NCBI GenBank assembly: GCA_035716025.1
Contig: DASTKH010000008.1
Coordinates: 1-32,070, forward strand
DNA from: JADGHE01 sp035716025
GTDB taxonomy: Bacteria > Pseudomonadota > Alphaproteobacteria > Rhizobiales > Xanthobacteraceae
Length of the DNA stretch: 32,070 nt
Direction of reading: 5' to 3'
The notes under the pieces are model-generated. The model searched no databases. It saw only the letters and a list, made by a program, of their open reading frames with translations, and had not been told where the DNA came from. Position numbers and translations under genes: made by a program. Each line of letters starts with the position of its first letter. The stretch's first letter is position 1. Shown one piece after another: positions 1 to 9,568 of the stretch.

Positions 1-513
1 CTCGAAAAGATCATTTCGGCACGCGGCCGGTCGACCTCCATCGGTTTCGGCGCGAAGGTGACCGCGCCGGAGGACCGCCGCACCGGCGAGATTTTCCGCC
101 AGGTGGAGCCGGAAGACCTGCTGCGCTACGGCCTCATTCCGGAATTCGTCGGTCGGCTGCCCGTGGTCGCCACGCTCGAGGATCTCGACGAGGCCGCATT
201 GAAGCGGATCTTGACCGAGCCGAAGAACGCGCTCGTCAAGCAGTATCAGCGGCTGTTCGAGATGGAGACGGTGGACCTCACCCTCACCGACGAGGCCTTG
301 ACGGCGATCTCGCGCAAGGCAATCGAACGCAAGACGGGTGCGCGCGGACTGCGCTCGATCATGGAGGGCATTCTGCTCGATACCATGTTCGACCTGCCGA
401 GCCTCGAAGGCGTGGAGGAGGTCGTGATCTCCAAGGAGGTGGTCGAGGCGACGGCGCGACCGCTGTACATCTACGCCGACCGTTCGAGCGACACCGGCTC
501 GGCGAGTGCGTGA
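1..513 (+). CDS. clpX: ATP-dependent Clp protease ATP-binding subunit ClpX, C-terminal part (5' end outside window)
   Basis: ClpX is the AAA+ unfoldase that feeds tagged proteins to ClpP in the cytoplasm. Frame 1 is open from the first base and reads through the end of the large AAA+ domain. It shows the segment EKIISARGRSTSIGFGAKV, then LIPEFVGRLPVVATL, a ClpX hallmark, with the sensor-2/small-domain motif GARGLRSIMEGILLD about 50 codons before the stop. The stop is TGA at 511-513, and about 170 codons are visible. The N-terminal zinc domain and Walker motifs lie upstream, outside the window. The downstream neighbour is lon, the usual alphaproteobacterial order (clpP-clpX-lon). The in-frame ATG/GTG codons near position 58 are internal and not the true start. 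The identity is secure; the gene is partial only because of the window edge. Confidence 0.97.
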   Translation, partial: LEKIISARGRSTSIGFGAKVTAPEDRRTGEIFRQVEPEDLLRYGLIPEFVGRLPVVATLEDLDEAALKRILTEPKNALVKQYQRLFEMETVDLTLTDEALTAISRKAIERKTGARGLRSIMEGILLDTMFDLPSLEGVEEVVISKEVVEATARPLYIYADRSSDTGSASA

Positions 514-531
514 TCGTCAGGTGGATGACGG

Positions 532-563
532 ACCGGGGCGGTGCGACTACCGAGGGCCCCGGT
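532..563 (+). terminator. Imperfect hairpin downstream of clpX, possible factor-dependent terminator
   Basis: ACCGGGG (532-538) pairs with CCCCGGT (557-563). Inside it, CGGT (539-542) pairs with ACCG (549-552), giving a nested hairpin 19 bases after the clpX stop. No T run follows, so this is not a classic intrinsic terminator. It could mark the clpX transcript end or be an RNA-stability element. The function is inferred from position only. Confidence 0.35.
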
Positions 564-615
564 GCCTGCCCGCGTCGCAGGGCTACCCGGTCGAGCGGCC
601 GTAAGGGTGCGTTAC

Positions 616-647
616 TTGACACCCCTTTGCGGCATCGCCACCTATAC
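616..647 (+). promoter_or_regulatory. Possible lon promoter (weakly supported)
   Basis: A perfect -35 hexamer TTGACA lies at 616-621 in the 302-base clpX-lon gap. The nearest -10-like sequence is CCTATAC at 641-647. The gap between the two is about 19-20 bases, too long for an ideal sigma-70 promoter. lon is heat-shock controlled in many Proteobacteria, and CTTGAC plus CCTATAC also resembles the halves of an alphaproteobacterial RpoH site, but the spacing is also off for that. The rest of the gap (648-800) shows no gene I would defend. Confidence 0.25.
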
Positions 648-815
648 GTCCGTAATCGAGTACGAATGATTCCGGGCAGGGTTCGTACCCGCCTCGTCGA
701 TCCGCGAGCCGCCCGAAGCGGGGCTCTCGGCTCCCCTCCCGGCCCAACCGCGCTTCTCCCGATTGCCCGTGTTGGATCGCGGCGAAGCGGCTAAAACGAT
801 AAGGAGCTGGGCGAT

Positions 816-3254
<2,439 letters not shown>

Positions 3255-3277
3255 TCGGGACGCAACACACCAAACGG

Positions 3278-3313
3278 GCCGCCGCCCCCCTTGCGGGCGG
3301 CGGCTTTTTTTTT
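3278..3313 (+). terminator. Intrinsic terminator of lon
   Basis: A perfect 10-bp stem, GCCGCCGCCC (3278-3287) with GGGCGGCGGC (3295-3304), closes a 7-base loop and is followed directly by nine T (3305-3313). It begins 23 bases after the lon stop, so lon ends here and the HU gene needs its own promoter. Confidence 0.95.
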
Positions 3314-3444
3314 GCGCGCATCCGTCGCGCGGACGCAGCCCCACAAATCCGCTTGCATTCGTCCGCAATCCGGCAAAACCTCGCGCGTCCTGCGTCGGAC
3401 GTTCGCGTCTCAATTTCCGTTCAAGCCACAAGAGGGATCGTCTC

Positions 3445-3720
3445 ATGACGAAGAACGAGCTCATTGCAGCGGTCGCCGAGCGTGCCAGTCTCACACGGGC
3501 CGCTGCGACCATGGCTGTCGAGGCAACGTTCGAGACGATCGCCGGAACCTTGCGCAAGGGCGGCGAGGTCAAGATCGCCGGTTTCGGAAACTTCAAGGTG
3601 TCCAAGCGCGCGGCGCGGGAGGGGCGCGATCCGCGCACCGGCGAAACGGTTCAGATCGCAGCCGCGAAGCGGCCGAAATTCACCGCCGGCAAGGCTCTCA
3701 AGGACGCCGTGAACGATTAG
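3445..3720 (+). CDS. hupB: HU-family DNA-binding protein (first of two in the window)
   Basis: HU is a small dimeric nucleoid protein that binds and bends DNA without sequence preference. The product is 91 residues, the standard HU length. It begins MTKNELIAAVAERASL and carries the family signature GFGNFKVSKRAAREGR, followed by the DNA-intercalating arm turn DPRTGE and the C-terminal pattern PKFTAGKALKDAVN. The start at 3445 has GAGGGA at 3432-3437. The gene follows lon after its terminator, a very common alphaproteobacterial arrangement, and tRNA-Val follows. I see no convincing sigma-70 promoter in 3314-3444. An IHF subunit is less likely because of the downstream neighbours and the classic HU N-terminus. 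Confidence 0.96.
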   Translation: MTKNELIAAVAERASLTRAAATMAVEATFETIAGTLRKGGEVKIAGFGNFKVSKRAAREGRDPRTGETVQIAAAKRPKFTAGKALKDAVND

Positions 3721-3733
3721 CTGACCGGGCGGC

Positions 3734-3773
3734 CTCCGCGGAGACCGTCCGCACGGAGCGGCGAAGGCTTTTT
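3734..3773 (+). terminator. Possible terminator of the HU gene
   Basis: CTCCG (3734-3738) can pair with CGGAG (3754-3758). A GC-rich stretch and five T (3769-3773) follow. The stem is imperfect, so the call rests on position, 13 bases after the HU stop, and on the short T run. Confidence 0.3.
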
Positions 3774-3863
3774 CCTCCGCAGGCAAAATTCACGGGGGCA
3801 ATGCGGCTTGCGCTGTCTTGCGGCCCGGCCCGGCATTGACCTCCCGGCGAAGGCGGCCCTCTT

Positions 3864-3896
3864 GCTCGCCCGGGGATTGGGCGAGCGCCCGGGCGC
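3864..3896 (+). repeat. Inverted repeat and palindrome just upstream of tRNA-Val
   Basis: GCTCGCCC (3864-3871) and GGGCGAGC (3879-3886) form a perfect 8-bp stem with a 7-base loop. The overlapping 12-base perfect palindrome GCGCCCGGGCGC follows at 3885-3896. A weak promoter-like TTGCCA (3899-3904) and TATCGA (3922-3927) pair, 17 bases apart, comes next and would start transcription almost at the tRNA 5' end. The repeats could be a T-less terminator for HU or a processing signal; which one cannot be told from sequence. Confidence 0.5.
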
Positions 3897-3935
3897 GCTT
3901 GCCAGTCCGGCGCGGCGGGGATATCGAAACGGGAC

Positions 3936-4011
3936 GGGCGGTTAGCTCAGCTGGTAGAGCATCTCGTTTACACCGAGAGGGTCGGCGGTTCGAGCCCGTC
4001 ACCGCCCACCA
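3936..4011 (+). tRNA. tRNA-Val (anticodon UAC)
   Basis: This is a full 76-base cloverleaf with encoded CCA. The acceptor strands GGGCGGT (3936-3942) and ACCGCCC (4001-4007) pair perfectly. The D-arm begins TTAGCTCAG. The anticodon stem TCTCG/CGAGA encloses loop TTTACAC, giving anticodon TAC (UAC), and the T-arm holds GGTTCGAGCC. The discriminator base is A (4008), followed by CCA (4009-4011). The anticodon reads GUA and, with a modified wobble base, other valine codons. Its position behind lon-hup is common in this order of bacteria. Confidence 0.98.
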
Positions 4012-4095
4012 AAATTGCATACCCGGTCGGCGACTGGGGGGCCACCATGGCCGGCCCGGCGCGGCGGACTCCCAAAGGCAGCCCCTGCGAGGCCT

Positions 4096-5622
4096 TCAGC
4101 GGGATGCTCCGCATTCCGCAGGCGGGACAAACCAGTAGCGGTACGTGTAAAGGCGCGGTCGGAGCGCCAGTCCGCGCTGCGGGAGGGTCAGTGTTCGCGG
4201 GGCGACTGTCGGATCGAAGCCGATCGCTTGAAAGGCGCCGGGCGGCATCTTGCGCGTCCCCTCGACGACGATGCTGCCGAAGGCGCGTGCGCGATCCGGA
4301 TGGACCCAAGGGGAGAAGCGCAGGTCATCCGGAGAGGCACCGATGACCTTCCCCCCGAAATAAAGACCGATCGCATGCGCGCTGATCTTGTCGCCGAAGA
4401 CGTAGGCAGGGCCGCAGGCAAAGTGCCGTTCCCACTCTTGCCGCAGGTCGAGGGCCGCCCCGTTTGACGGCTCTTGCGTGGGCAGATGGCCGATCGTCGC
4501 GGCATAGCCCGCCGCGCCGCAGAGGAAGAGGATCATTTTGAGGGCGGCCAGGCGAGCGAAAGCGGGAATGGCCTGAGGCCGGACGCGCACACGGGTGATC
4601 GCGCTCAGAAGGAGCAGCGGCAGGAGCGGAGCCGTGAAGCGGATTTGGTAACGCAGGCCGAGAAGCAGGATCATCGCAAGCAGGATTCCCGCGGTGATCA
4701 TCGCCACGGCGACCACGGGTCGGGCGCTGCTCGGCGGCGTGCGCCATTCGAGACCATCCCGCGCGGCAGCCACGATCAGAACGAACCCATACGGCGCAGC
4801 GCAGAGAAGCCCGAAAGCGAGCGCGACAAGCGCCTCGGCGCGATCGACGAGCGCGGCACGGGGAGCCACGAAGTCCAGGCTGTATTCGAGATTTCCCGGT
4901 TCCTGCAGGGTCAGCCAAACGAAGGGAAGGGCGGTGGACGCGATCGCGGCCGCGACATAGGGCCCAGGCCGGAGGAGGCACGCCCGGTGTGATCGCAAAG
5001 TGAGGAACACCGCGCCCAGCGCCACCAACAGGACGAAACCGAAAAACTTGGCCAGCATGGCTGCGGCCGCAAACGCACCGGCCGCCACCCAGTCGCGCCA
5101 GCGATCCTCCGCGGCGGCGGCCAGAGCATGGTGGAGGAGGCCGAGCCAAAGCGGAATCTGGATCTGGTCGGCGTTCAGCCCGGCCTTGAACGGGTAAATG
5201 AGGGTGAACACCGTGCCGCAGAATGCGACAGCGGCTTCGACGGCGGCATCGCGGTCGATGAACCGCCGCGTGATCTGCACCATGTACCAAAGGCCGACCA
5301 GATTCAGCGCCTGCGCGGCAAGCGTGAAAGCCCAGCCGTCTCGGCCGCCGGCAGCCGCGACCATGCCGGTGAGCCAGGTTTGAAGCGGCGGATGCTTCCA
5401 GGTCGCCAGCGGGAACTGCAGTCCCCAATTGGCGTGCTCCCGCATGTCCACGTTGGGCGTGGGAAAGAACAGCGTCGCGAGGATCAGCGGGGCTGCGAAA
5501 CTCGCGATGATGAGAACCGCCGTGGATGCGCCTGTGCTTGGAACACGCGTGTTGGCCAAGCTTTGCGCCTTCGGCCAGGAAAAGCCGATCCGTCCGCGAT
5601 GGGAGACATGCCAGTGGGCCAT
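4096..5622 (-). CDS. Family 39 (ArnT/PMT-like) polytopic membrane glycosyltransferase
   Basis: Proteins of this GT-C type transfer a sugar from a polyprenyl-phosphate carrier to an acceptor on the periplasmic face of the inner membrane. The first membrane helix is followed by the periplasmic loop with acidic residues D59 and E62 and the WKHPPL signature (residues 75-80), typical of the GT39/ArnT group. About ten further hydrophobic helices follow, then a soluble C-terminal domain of roughly 130 residues. The length is 508 residues from the ATG at 5622; an upstream in-frame GTG at 5661 would give 521. Neither start has a clear Shine-Dalgarno sequence. The acceptor (lipid A, protein or polysaccharide) cannot be told. 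The gene lies alone between tRNA-Val and the glycosylase gene on the same strand, behind a roughly 290-base leader. Confidence 0.82.
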   Translation of the reverse strand: MAHWHVSHRGRIGFSWPKAQSLANTRVPSTGASTAVLIIASFAAPLILATLFFPTPNVDMREHANWGLQFPLATWKHPPLQTWLTGMVAAAGGRDGWAFTLAAQALNLVGLWYMVQITRRFIDRDAAVEAAVAFCGTVFTLIYPFKAGLNADQIQIPLWLGLLHHALAAAAEDRWRDWVAAGAFAAAAMLAKFFGFVLLVALGAVFLTLRSHRACLLRPGPYVAAAIASTALPFVWLTLQEPGNLEYSLDFVAPRAALVDRAEALVALAFGLLCAAPYGFVLIVAAARDGLEWRTPPSSARPVVAVAMITAGILLAMILLLGLRYQIRFTAPLLPLLLLSAITRVRVRPQAIPAFARLAALKMILFLCGAAGYAATIGHLPTQEPSNGAALDLRQEWERHFACGPAYVFGDKISAHAIGLYFGGKVIGASPDDLRFSPWVHPDRARAFGSIVVEGTRKMPPGAFQAIGFDPTVAPRTLTLPQRGLALRPRLYTYRYWFVPPAECGASR

Positions 5623-5710
5623 GTTGGGTGGGCGGCTCTGATCGCCGGAAGAAACGGGCACGGAAGGAACTCGGGGGCCCGAGCGGAGGAAAGCTTCGGG
5701 TTTCGCAGCA

Positions 5711-5730
5711 CCCGCCGGCCTTGCGGCGGG
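5711..5730 (-). repeat. Hairpin in the leader upstream of the glycosyltransferase gene
   Basis: CCCGCCG (5711-5717) and CGGCGGG (5724-5730) form a perfect 7-bp stem with a 6-base loop. On the minus strand it follows a possible small ORF (stop at 5734-5736) by 3 bases and precedes the GT39 start by about 90. No T run follows on either strand. It could be an attenuator-like or processing structure, or chance in GC-rich DNA. Confidence 0.45.
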
Positions 5731-5733
5731 AAC

Positions 5734-5799
5734 TCAGGGGCGTCTCGTACAGGCGGCCGCGCGGGAATGGAAGGCGGTCCGAACGTCGTCGACAGCCAT
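5734..5799 (-). CDS. Possible 21-codon leader ORF (uncertain)
   Basis: An ATG at 5799 on the minus strand opens a 21-codon frame beginning MAVDDVRTAF and ending in TGA. AGGA (5807-5810) lies seven bases upstream of it, better ribosome-site spacing than that of the large glycosyltransferase gene downstream. No similarity is recognised. It is followed directly by a perfect GC hairpin. This 5623-5915 gap holds nothing else I would defend. It may be a translated leader peptide, but a chance ORF is equally possible. Confidence 0.2.
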   Translation of the reverse strand: MAVDDVRTAFHSRAAACTRRP

Positions 5800-5915
5800 T
5801 CCCAAATCCTTTGGCTTTCGGCGCCGTTGGGCCAGGGTCGAAGGTGAGTGAACGGGCGCCGACCTTGCCCGCTCTTGCGGCTCAGCCGAGGAACGCGCGG
5901 CGTGCTGATTGGGAC

Positions 5916-6551
5916 CTAGTCCGAAGGCTGATCGCCTGGGTCGATCCGCGCGTCGGCCCGCGACGCCTGAACCGACCGGAACGGCTTGCTTAGGAAGGGC
6001 GAGCCGCGCAAGCCATAGCGCCAGGGAAGCTCGGCCGCCTTGCTGATGCCGATGCGCGGACCTCTGGCGAGTTCCAGCGCACCGATGCCGTCCCGTCGGC
6101 CCAGCAGGCGAAAGGGCGCCCGGTCGAGCGGAAGCCCGCTGTGGGCGATCGTGACGCCCAACGCCTGACAAAGCTTGCCCGGGCCGGAGCAGAGGGCGCG
6201 CGGATCGTCGAGACCTCGCCGCGCCCGCATGGTGTCGATCCCCGCCGCGGGCTCCAGCGCGCGGATCAGGACGGCACTCGCCGAGCCGGCCGGCTCGCAG
6301 ACGAAATTGAGGCACCAGTGGATGCCGTAGGAGCGATAGACATAGGCGTGTCCCGGCGGACCGAACATGACGGCGTTTCGCGCCGTGCGTCCCCTGTAGG
6401 AGTGCGCCGCCGGGTCCGTTTGGTGATACGCCTCGACCTCCACGATGATTCCCCCGACCCCGTCGAACAGCAGCAGCGTGCCGATCAGGTCGGGAGCGAC
6501 TTCGTGCACGCTGCGATCGAAAAAGTCGCGACGGAGGAGAGGGCGGGACAT
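5916..6551 (-). CDS. DNA-3-methyladenine glycosylase, AAG/MPG type
   Basis: This is a base-excision repair enzyme that flips out and removes alkylated or deaminated purines. The product is 211 residues from the ATG at 6551. The core motif VEVEAY (residues 37-42) holds the catalytic glutamate E40 and the base-stacking tyrosine Y42. AAHSYRGRTARN and MFGPPGHAYVYRSYGIH, which follow, are typical of the family, and LCSGPGKLCQALGV is the conserved C-terminal segment. An upstream in-frame TTG at 6590 would add 13 residues but has no ribosome site; AGG lies close before the chosen ATG. It is separated by about 290 bases from the glycosyltransferase gene on the same strand, so an operon is uncertain. 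The 6552-6914 gap on its other side is shared with divergent ilvD. Confidence 0.93.
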   Translation of the reverse strand: MSRPLLRRDFFDRSVHEVAPDLIGTLLLFDGVGGIIVEVEAYHQTDPAAHSYRGRTARNAVMFGPPGHAYVYRSYGIHWCLNFVCEPAGSASAVLIRALEPAAGIDTMRARRGLDDPRALCSGPGKLCQALGVTIAHSGLPLDRAPFRLLGRRDGIGALELARGPRIGISKAAELPWRYGLRGSPFLSKPFRSVQASRADARIDPGDQPSD

Positions 6552-6629
6552 GGCCTGATCGCGCGGTCGGCGAAGCGGAAATGAACCCAAGCGCCGCGGC
6601 AGAGTTAATCCACGGTGTCGGATTAGTGG

Positions 6630-6670
6630 ATATGTTGCAACGGTTGTGTCATGCCGGCAACAGTTGCATG
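6630..6670. repeat. Imperfect inverted repeat between the glycosylase gene and ilvD
   Basis: Within this AT-richer patch, GTTGC-aa-CGG can pair with CCG-GCAAC across a 10-base loop. The palindrome TGCATGCA follows, and AAAGCGCTTT lies further right (about 6788-6797). The 6552-6914 gap must hold the divergent promoters of both genes, but I could not find a convincing -35/-10 pair on either strand. No gene is visible in it. Confidence 0.35.
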
Positions 6671-6914
6671 CAATCTAAACCAATGTCGGCAGCTCCGCCT
6701 GACTGCGCCACGATTTCGCCACGGCCGTCACGGCTTCTGGAGTCAAGCCAAAAGCTGCTGCAACGCTTCCGGTTTTCCCCAGAAGCAAAAGCGCTTTCCG
6801 GACCATTCGCGAGGCAGGGGGCTGCGCGCGAAGTGGCGCGAAGTGTTGGCTGGTTTGCGGCGTGATCCAAGTGAAGCCCTAGAACCAGGGGCATGAAGGG
6901 GGCGAAAGTCGTCG

Positions 6915-8639
6915 ATGGACGCCAAAAGCAATCTGAAAGGCCGTTTGCCCAGCCGCCACGTTACCGAAGGTCCCGAACGAGCGCCTCACCGGTCCTACTA
7001 CTACGCGATGGGTCTGACCACGGAGCAGATCCATCAGCCCTTCGTGGGCGTGGCAACCTGCTGGAACGAGGCGGCCCCCTGCAACATCGCGCTGATGCGC
7101 CAGGCGCAGGTGGTGAAGAAGGGCGTTGCCGCGGCCGGCGGAACGCCCCGCGAGTTCTGCACCATCACGGTGACGGACGGCATCGCCATGGGGCACGGCG
7201 GCATGAAGGCCTCGCTGCCCTCGCGCGAGGTGATCGCCGATTCCGTCGAACTGACGATGCGCGGCCACGGCTACGATGCTCTCATCGGGCTTGCCGGATG
7301 CGACAAGTCCCTGCCCGGCATGATGATGGCCATGTGCCGGCTCAACGTGCCCTCGATCTTCATCTATGGCGGCTCCATCCTGCCCGGCACCTTCAAGGGA
7401 CGCCCGGTGACCGTGCAGGACGTGTTCGAGGCCGTGGGCAAGCACTCCGTCGGCGAGATGTCCGATGAGGATCTTGAGGAGCTGGAGCAGGTGGCCTGCC
7501 CGTCGGCAGGCGCCTGCGGCGCGCAATTCACCGCCAACACGATGGCAACCGTCTCGGAGGCGATCGGCCTCGCGCTGCCCTACTCGGCGGGGGCGCCCGC
7601 CCCATACGAGCTGCGCGATAGGTTCTGCGCCGCCGCCGGCGAGCAGATCATGGACCTCATCACCGCCAACATTCGACCCCGCGACATCGTGACCCGCAAG
7701 GCCCTCGAGAACGCCGCAACCGTCGTTGCCGCGTCCGGCGGGTCCACCAATGCCGGCCTGCATCTTCCCGCGATCGCCCACGAATGCGGGATCGAATTCA
7801 GCCTGTTCGATGTCGCAGAAGTGATGCGGCGCACACCCTATATCGCAGATTTGAAGCCGGGCGGCCGTTATGTCGCCAAGGATTTGTTCGAAGCTGGCGG
7901 CGTGCCGCTCTTGATGAAGACCTTGCTCGATCATGGTTACCTGCACGGCGATTGCCTGACGGTAACGGGGCGGACAATTGCCGAGAACTTGCGGTCGGTG
8001 CGGTGGAACGACGCCCAGGACGTCGTTCGGCCCGCCAACCGGCCGCTCAGCCCGACCGGGGGCGTCGTCGGCCTGCGCGGCAATCTCGCGCCCGAAGGCG
8101 CGATCGTGAAGGTTGCCGGCATGCAGCACCTGCGCTTCCGCGGTCCGGCCCGTTGCTTCGACGGCGAGGAAGCCTGCTTCGAAGCGGTGACGCATCGGAA
8201 GTACAAGGAAGGCGATGTTCTGGTGATCCGCTATGAGGGGCCGAAGGGCGGCCCCGGCATGCGGGAAATGCTGTCCACCACGGCCGCGCTCTATGGCCAG
8301 GGAATGGGCGATAAAGTGGCGCTGATCACAGACGGGCGGTTTTCCGGAGCGACCCGCGGGTTCTGCATCGGTCATGTCGGTCCGGAGGCGGCGGTCGGAG
8401 GGCCGATCGGACTCCTCCGCGACGGCGACATCATTTCGATCGATGCGGAGGCGGGCACCATCTCGGTCGAGCTTTCGGATGAAGAGCTGGCCCGCCGCCG
8501 CCAGGAATGGAGGCCGCGCGATTCCGAATTCGGCTCCGGCTATCTGTGGAAGTACGCGCAGCAAGTGGGGCCGGCGGTGAACGGCGCCGTGACCCATCCG
8601 GGCGGCGCGGCCGAAAAGCAGTGCTATGCGGACCTTTGA
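6915..8639 (+). CDS. ilvD: Dihydroxy-acid dehydratase
   Basis: IlvD dehydrates 2,3-dihydroxy-isovalerate and -methylvalerate to the 2-oxo acids, the third common step of valine/isoleucine (and pantothenate) synthesis, using an Fe-S cluster and Mg2+. The product is 574 residues. The three cluster cysteines are in place: C56 in NEAAPCN, C129 in AGCDKSLPG (with the metal-site D130/K131) and C201 in CPSAGACGAQF. The DGIAMGHGGM segment (88-97) and the C-terminal EKQCYADL ending are typical. The ATG at 6915 has a purine-rich AAGGGGG about 12 bases upstream. The sugar-acid dehydratases (EDD, arabinonate) are relatives, but the ending and length favour IlvD. Its last 14 bases overlap the next gene. 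Confidence 0.96.
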   Translation: MDAKSNLKGRLPSRHVTEGPERAPHRSYYYAMGLTTEQIHQPFVGVATCWNEAAPCNIALMRQAQVVKKGVAAAGGTPREFCTITVTDGIAMGHGGMKASLPSREVIADSVELTMRGHGYDALIGLAGCDKSLPGMMMAMCRLNVPSIFIYGGSILPGTFKGRPVTVQDVFEAVGKHSVGEMSDEDLEELEQVACPSAGACGAQFTANTMATVSEAIGLALPYSAGAPAPYELRDRFCAAAGEQIMDLITANIRPRDIVTRKALENAATVVAASGGSTNAGLHLPAIAHECGIEFSLFDVAEVMRRTPYIADLKPGGRYVAKDLFEAGGVPLLMKTLLDHGYLHGDCLTVTGRTIAENLRSVRWNDAQDVVRPANRPLSPTGGVVGLRGNLAPEGAIVKVAGMQHLRFRGPARCFDGEEACFEAVTHRKYKEGDVLVIRYEGPKGGPGMREMLSTTAALYGQGMGDKVALITDGRFSGATRGFCIGHVGPEAAVGGPIGLLRDGDIISIDAEAGTISVELSDEELARRRQEWRPRDSEFGSGYLWKYAQQVGPAVNGAVTHPGGAAEKQCYADL

Positions 8640-9474
8640 TTGCATCGCTCTCGGCTTCATGTTGGCGGCGGGTCTCGCGGCCGCGCCGGCCTTCGCGCTC
8701 GACGGGCCGCAGCCCTCCAAGCCGCTGACCGGTCAGGCGCTGGCGCTCGACGGCCGCCCGGCCCCCGCGAATGCGCCCCTGACGGCCTTCGAGGCGTTCC
8801 GGTCGGGGGCACAGGCCCTGCGGGCGGGGGATACCAAGAAAGGGATCACGGCTCTCGAATATGCCGCCGAACGGGGCCACACGGCCGCGCAATGGAAGCT
8901 CGGCCGCATCTACGCCGAGGGCGACGGCGTCGCCCGGGACGATCTGCGCGCCTTCGAATATTTTAGCCGCGTCGCCAATGCCCATGCAGAGGACAATCCG
9001 GAGGCGCCGCAGTCGCGCTATGTCGCCAACGCCTTCGTGGCGCTCGGCAACTATTACCTCGGCGGCATTCCGAATTCGCCCGTGAAAGCGGATCCGGGAC
9101 GCGCGCGCGAAATGTACGCCTATGCGGCCTCTTATTTCGGAGACCCCGACGCGCAGTACAATCTTGCGCGAATGTATCTCGAAGGGCGCGGCATCTCGAA
9201 GGATCCGCGTCAGGCCGCGCGGTGGCTCGGTCTTGCGGCCCATAAGGGCCACTATCAGGCACAAGCCATGCTCGGCCACATGCTCTTCAAGGGTGAGTAC
9301 GTGCCGCGGCAAGCGGCGCGGGGCCTCATGTGGCTCACGCTCGCGCGGGATTCCGCGGGGCCGGACGAGCAATGGATCGTCGACCTGCACAACGCCGCCT
9401 TTCGCCTCGCGAGCGAGGACGAGCGGGCCATGGCGCTGGTCTATCTCGAACGCTATCTGAAAGGGCGTCGCTAG
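8626..9474 (+). CDS. exoR: ExoR-like periplasmic Sel1-repeat protein (exopolysaccharide regulator family)
   Basis: In Sinorhizobium and Agrobacterium, ExoR is a periplasmic protein that inhibits the ExoS/ChvG-ChvI two-component system and so represses succinoglycan. This 282-residue product has a signal peptide with cleavage predicted after PAFA (about residue 24). It then has Sel1/TPR-like repeats such as AAERGHTAAQWKLGRIYAEG, DAQYNLARMYLEGRG and KGHYQAQAMLGHMLF. The segment GIPNSPVKADPGRAREMY closely matches what I remember of rhizobial ExoR (GIPNSPVRSD...). The start overlaps ilvD by 14 bases, so translational coupling is likely; an in-frame ATG at 8659 is the alternative. No exoS/chvI pair lies nearby. 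The Sel1 fold is sure; assignment to ExoR rests on memory of the family. Confidence 0.75.
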   Translation: MRTFDCIALGFMLAAGLAAAPAFALDGPQPSKPLTGQALALDGRPAPANAPLTAFEAFRSGAQALRAGDTKKGITALEYAAERGHTAAQWKLGRIYAEGDGVARDDLRAFEYFSRVANAHAEDNPEAPQSRYVANAFVALGNYYLGGIPNSPVKADPGRAREMYAYAASYFGDPDAQYNLARMYLEGRGISKDPRQAARWLGLAAHKGHYQAQAMLGHMLFKGEYVPRQAARGLMWLTLARDSAGPDEQWIVDLHNAAFRLASEDERAMALVYLERYLKGRR

Positions 9475-9568
9475 AGCCGATTGAGGGTCGGCAGGCGCAC
9501 CGTTGCGGTCGGCGCTGCGGCCGAAACAGCCTGCGCCGATCGAGGGAGCAAGGGAGCCGGCCTCCGCT

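Noticed and set aside
510..794. 94-codon plus-strand ORF in the clpX-lon gap
   Set aside because: The start overlaps the clpX stop without a ribosome site. The translation is Arg/Pro-rich with no motif, and it covers the probable lon promoter.
3790..4020. Minus-strand ORF crossing tRNA-Val, with a GSNRRPSRCKRDALPAEL-type protein
   Set aside because: This peptide is the usual false translation of the antisense strand of a tRNA gene.
6879..8720. 613-codon minus-strand ORF over ilvD
   Set aside because: Shadow of ilvD; no motif, while the plus strand has all three cluster cysteines.
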